A stretch of 64,000 bases of DNA, taken from assembly GCA_947492995.1 (NCBI GenBank), contig CANLOU010000001.1, positions 372,001 to 436,000 on the forward strand. Reading direction: 5' to 3'. The position numbers and the translations under genes were made by a program. Below, piece after piece: positions 63,340-64,000 of this stretch. Every line of letters starts with the position of its first letter. The first letter of the stretch is position 1. The stretch is from an uncultured Litoreibacter sp. (GTDB lineage Bacteria > Pseudomonadota > Alphaproteobacteria > Rhodobacterales > Rhodobacteraceae). Below the pieces are notes generated by a model. It was given only the letters and a program-made list of their open reading frames with translations, did not search any database and was not told the DNA's origin.

Positions 63340-63819
63340 TCAGGTTGTGGCGCGCAGCCCCCGCTTGTGACGGTCCTCAAGATCTTCGGCAAAATGGGCA
63401 ATCCGGGTTTTGTAGCGGCGGTTCAGGGTGTTGCGCGCCAGCTTGGCAGATTGCATCAGCAATCGTGCGGACAGGGTTTTGGGCCGCACGTCCAGTTCGG
63501 CCCGCATCCGTGTCCGGTTGCGCGACAACGCTACCAACTCCACAAGAAACGTCGCCTCCATCCCGTTGGACCGGGCGTCAAAAGTCATCTGGTTGGGCCG
63601 GTCATATTCGGACAAGGTCACGTTGAAGTCCCGCAACTTGCCCCGGAAGGTGGCCTTCACCCGCCAGCCAAGCCCGGCCCCCATGACCCCTTCGTCGCCG
63701 GTCCGGGAGATCTCGGCACCATGGCGCATGGCGGCACGTTCAAAGCCTTCAAAATCCGACAACATGTCGAATACATCGTCAATCGGGACCTCAAGGTCTT
63801 CTTTGGTCGAAAACTTCAT
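63340..63819 (-). CDS. SRPBCC-family protein
   Basis: The 159-residue soluble protein has the START/SRPBCC lipid-pocket layout (DLEVPIDDVFDMLSDFEGFE start, MTFDARSNGMEATFLVEL core, long C-terminal helix). Its ligand is unknown. It is preceded by GAGAG and lies next to nudC on the same strand. Confidence 0.8.
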   Translation of the reverse strand: MKFSTKEDLEVPIDDVFDMLSDFEGFERAAMRHGAEISRTGDEGVMGAGLGWRVKATFRGKLRDFNVTLSEYDRPNQMTFDARSNGMEATFLVELVALSRNRTRMRAELDVRPKTLSARLLMQSAKLARNTLNRRYKTRIAHFAEDLEDRHKRGLRATT

Positions 63820-63857
63820 ATTTTGCTGCTCTCACAAGACGTCTAACGCGTTTGAGG

Positions 63858-64000
63858 TCAGTCTAGCGTATCACGCAGCCAGTTAAGCAATATGAAATGC
63901 GCAATTGCGCCCTTTCGGGCAGGCTTCATTTTCGGATTGTTGCCCGCAAACGTCTCTAACATCTCTTCGCGGGTCACCCAGAGGGCGTCTTCGATCTCTT
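63858..64000 (-). CDS. nudC: NADH pyrophosphatase (Nudix), C-terminal 47 residues only
   Basis: The reading frame enters from the right edge and stops at 63858-63860. The visible EIEDALWVTREEM and AIAHFILLNWL segments match the C-terminal end of NudC-type Nudix hydrolases that cleave NADH. The Nudix box itself lies outside the window, so the name is tentative. Confidence 0.6.
   Translation of the reverse strand, partial: EIEDALWVTREEMLETFAGNNPKMKPARKGAIAHFILLNWLRDTLD

Overview
The window looks like chromosomal DNA of a marine alphaproteobacterium of the Rhodobacteraceae (Roseobacter group). The reasons are the complete Tpa/TauR/Xsc/Pta/TauE taurine set next to soeABC, CycM-type membrane cytochromes, TRAP transporters, GC-rich coding DNA, and AT-rich palindromes and a dispersed TTCAAAAATATCC-type repeat between genes. 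The assignment rests on gene content and recalled family knowledge; no database search was run.

Layout. 0-3.2 kb: the N-terminal part of a ThDP enzyme, an Asp/Glu-racemase-like protein and L-serine dehydratase. 3.2-19.4 kb: taurine uptake (tauABC, minus strand), taurine:pyruvate aminotransferase (tpa), the MocR-type regulator tauR, sulfoacetaldehyde acetyltransferase (xsc), phosphate acetyltransferase (pta), a sulfite exporter (tauE) and the membrane sulfite dehydrogenase soeABC. Taurine carbon can thus reach acetyl-CoA, while sulfite is exported or oxidised to sulfate. 19.6-24.2 kb: a minus-strand set of an atypical M19 'dipeptidase', an unrecognised 547-aa protein, a probable DUF3726 protein and a histidinol-dehydrogenase-like sulfopropanediol dehydrogenase (hpsN).

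24.3-36.8 kb: a tightly coupled minus-strand operon that I read as sulfoquinovose degradation by a sulfo-EMP2-like route. It encodes a di-haem peroxidase, a YihV-like PfkB kinase, a LacD/YihT-like aldolase, a fucose-isomerase-like isomerase, a Gfo/Idh/MocA protein (candidate NAD-dependent sulfoquinovosidase), an aldose mutarotase and a GabD-like (sulfolactaldehyde) dehydrogenase. A TRAP transporter and a DeoR regulator lie upstream. This is the most interesting part of the window; the function is inferred.

36.8-50.6 kb: a membrane cytochrome c, MmcQ/YjbR, then a galactoside regulon: IclR, ABC ATPase, binding protein, two permeases, GH36 alpha-galactosidase, an SDR galactose dehydrogenase, DgoK, DgoA, an SMP-30 lactonase and a GH42 beta-galactosidase. 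This is a De Ley-Doudoroff pathway lacking only the galactonate dehydratase. A 267-bp MITE-like element sits exactly in the stop codon of the first permease gene. Together the two sugar systems suit salvage of plastid glycolipid headgroups (sulfoquinovosyl- and digalactosyl-glycerol), beside degradation of the phytoplankton sulfonates taurine and dihydroxypropanesulfonate.

50.6-64 kb is ordinary chromosome: tRNA-Met(CAT), an FAD-linked D-2-hydroxyacid dehydrogenase, a BON-MscS channel, a small lipoprotein, a D,D-carboxypeptidase, the yejABEF peptide importer, cytochrome CycM, prephenate dehydratase, an SRPBCC protein and the 3' end of nudC.
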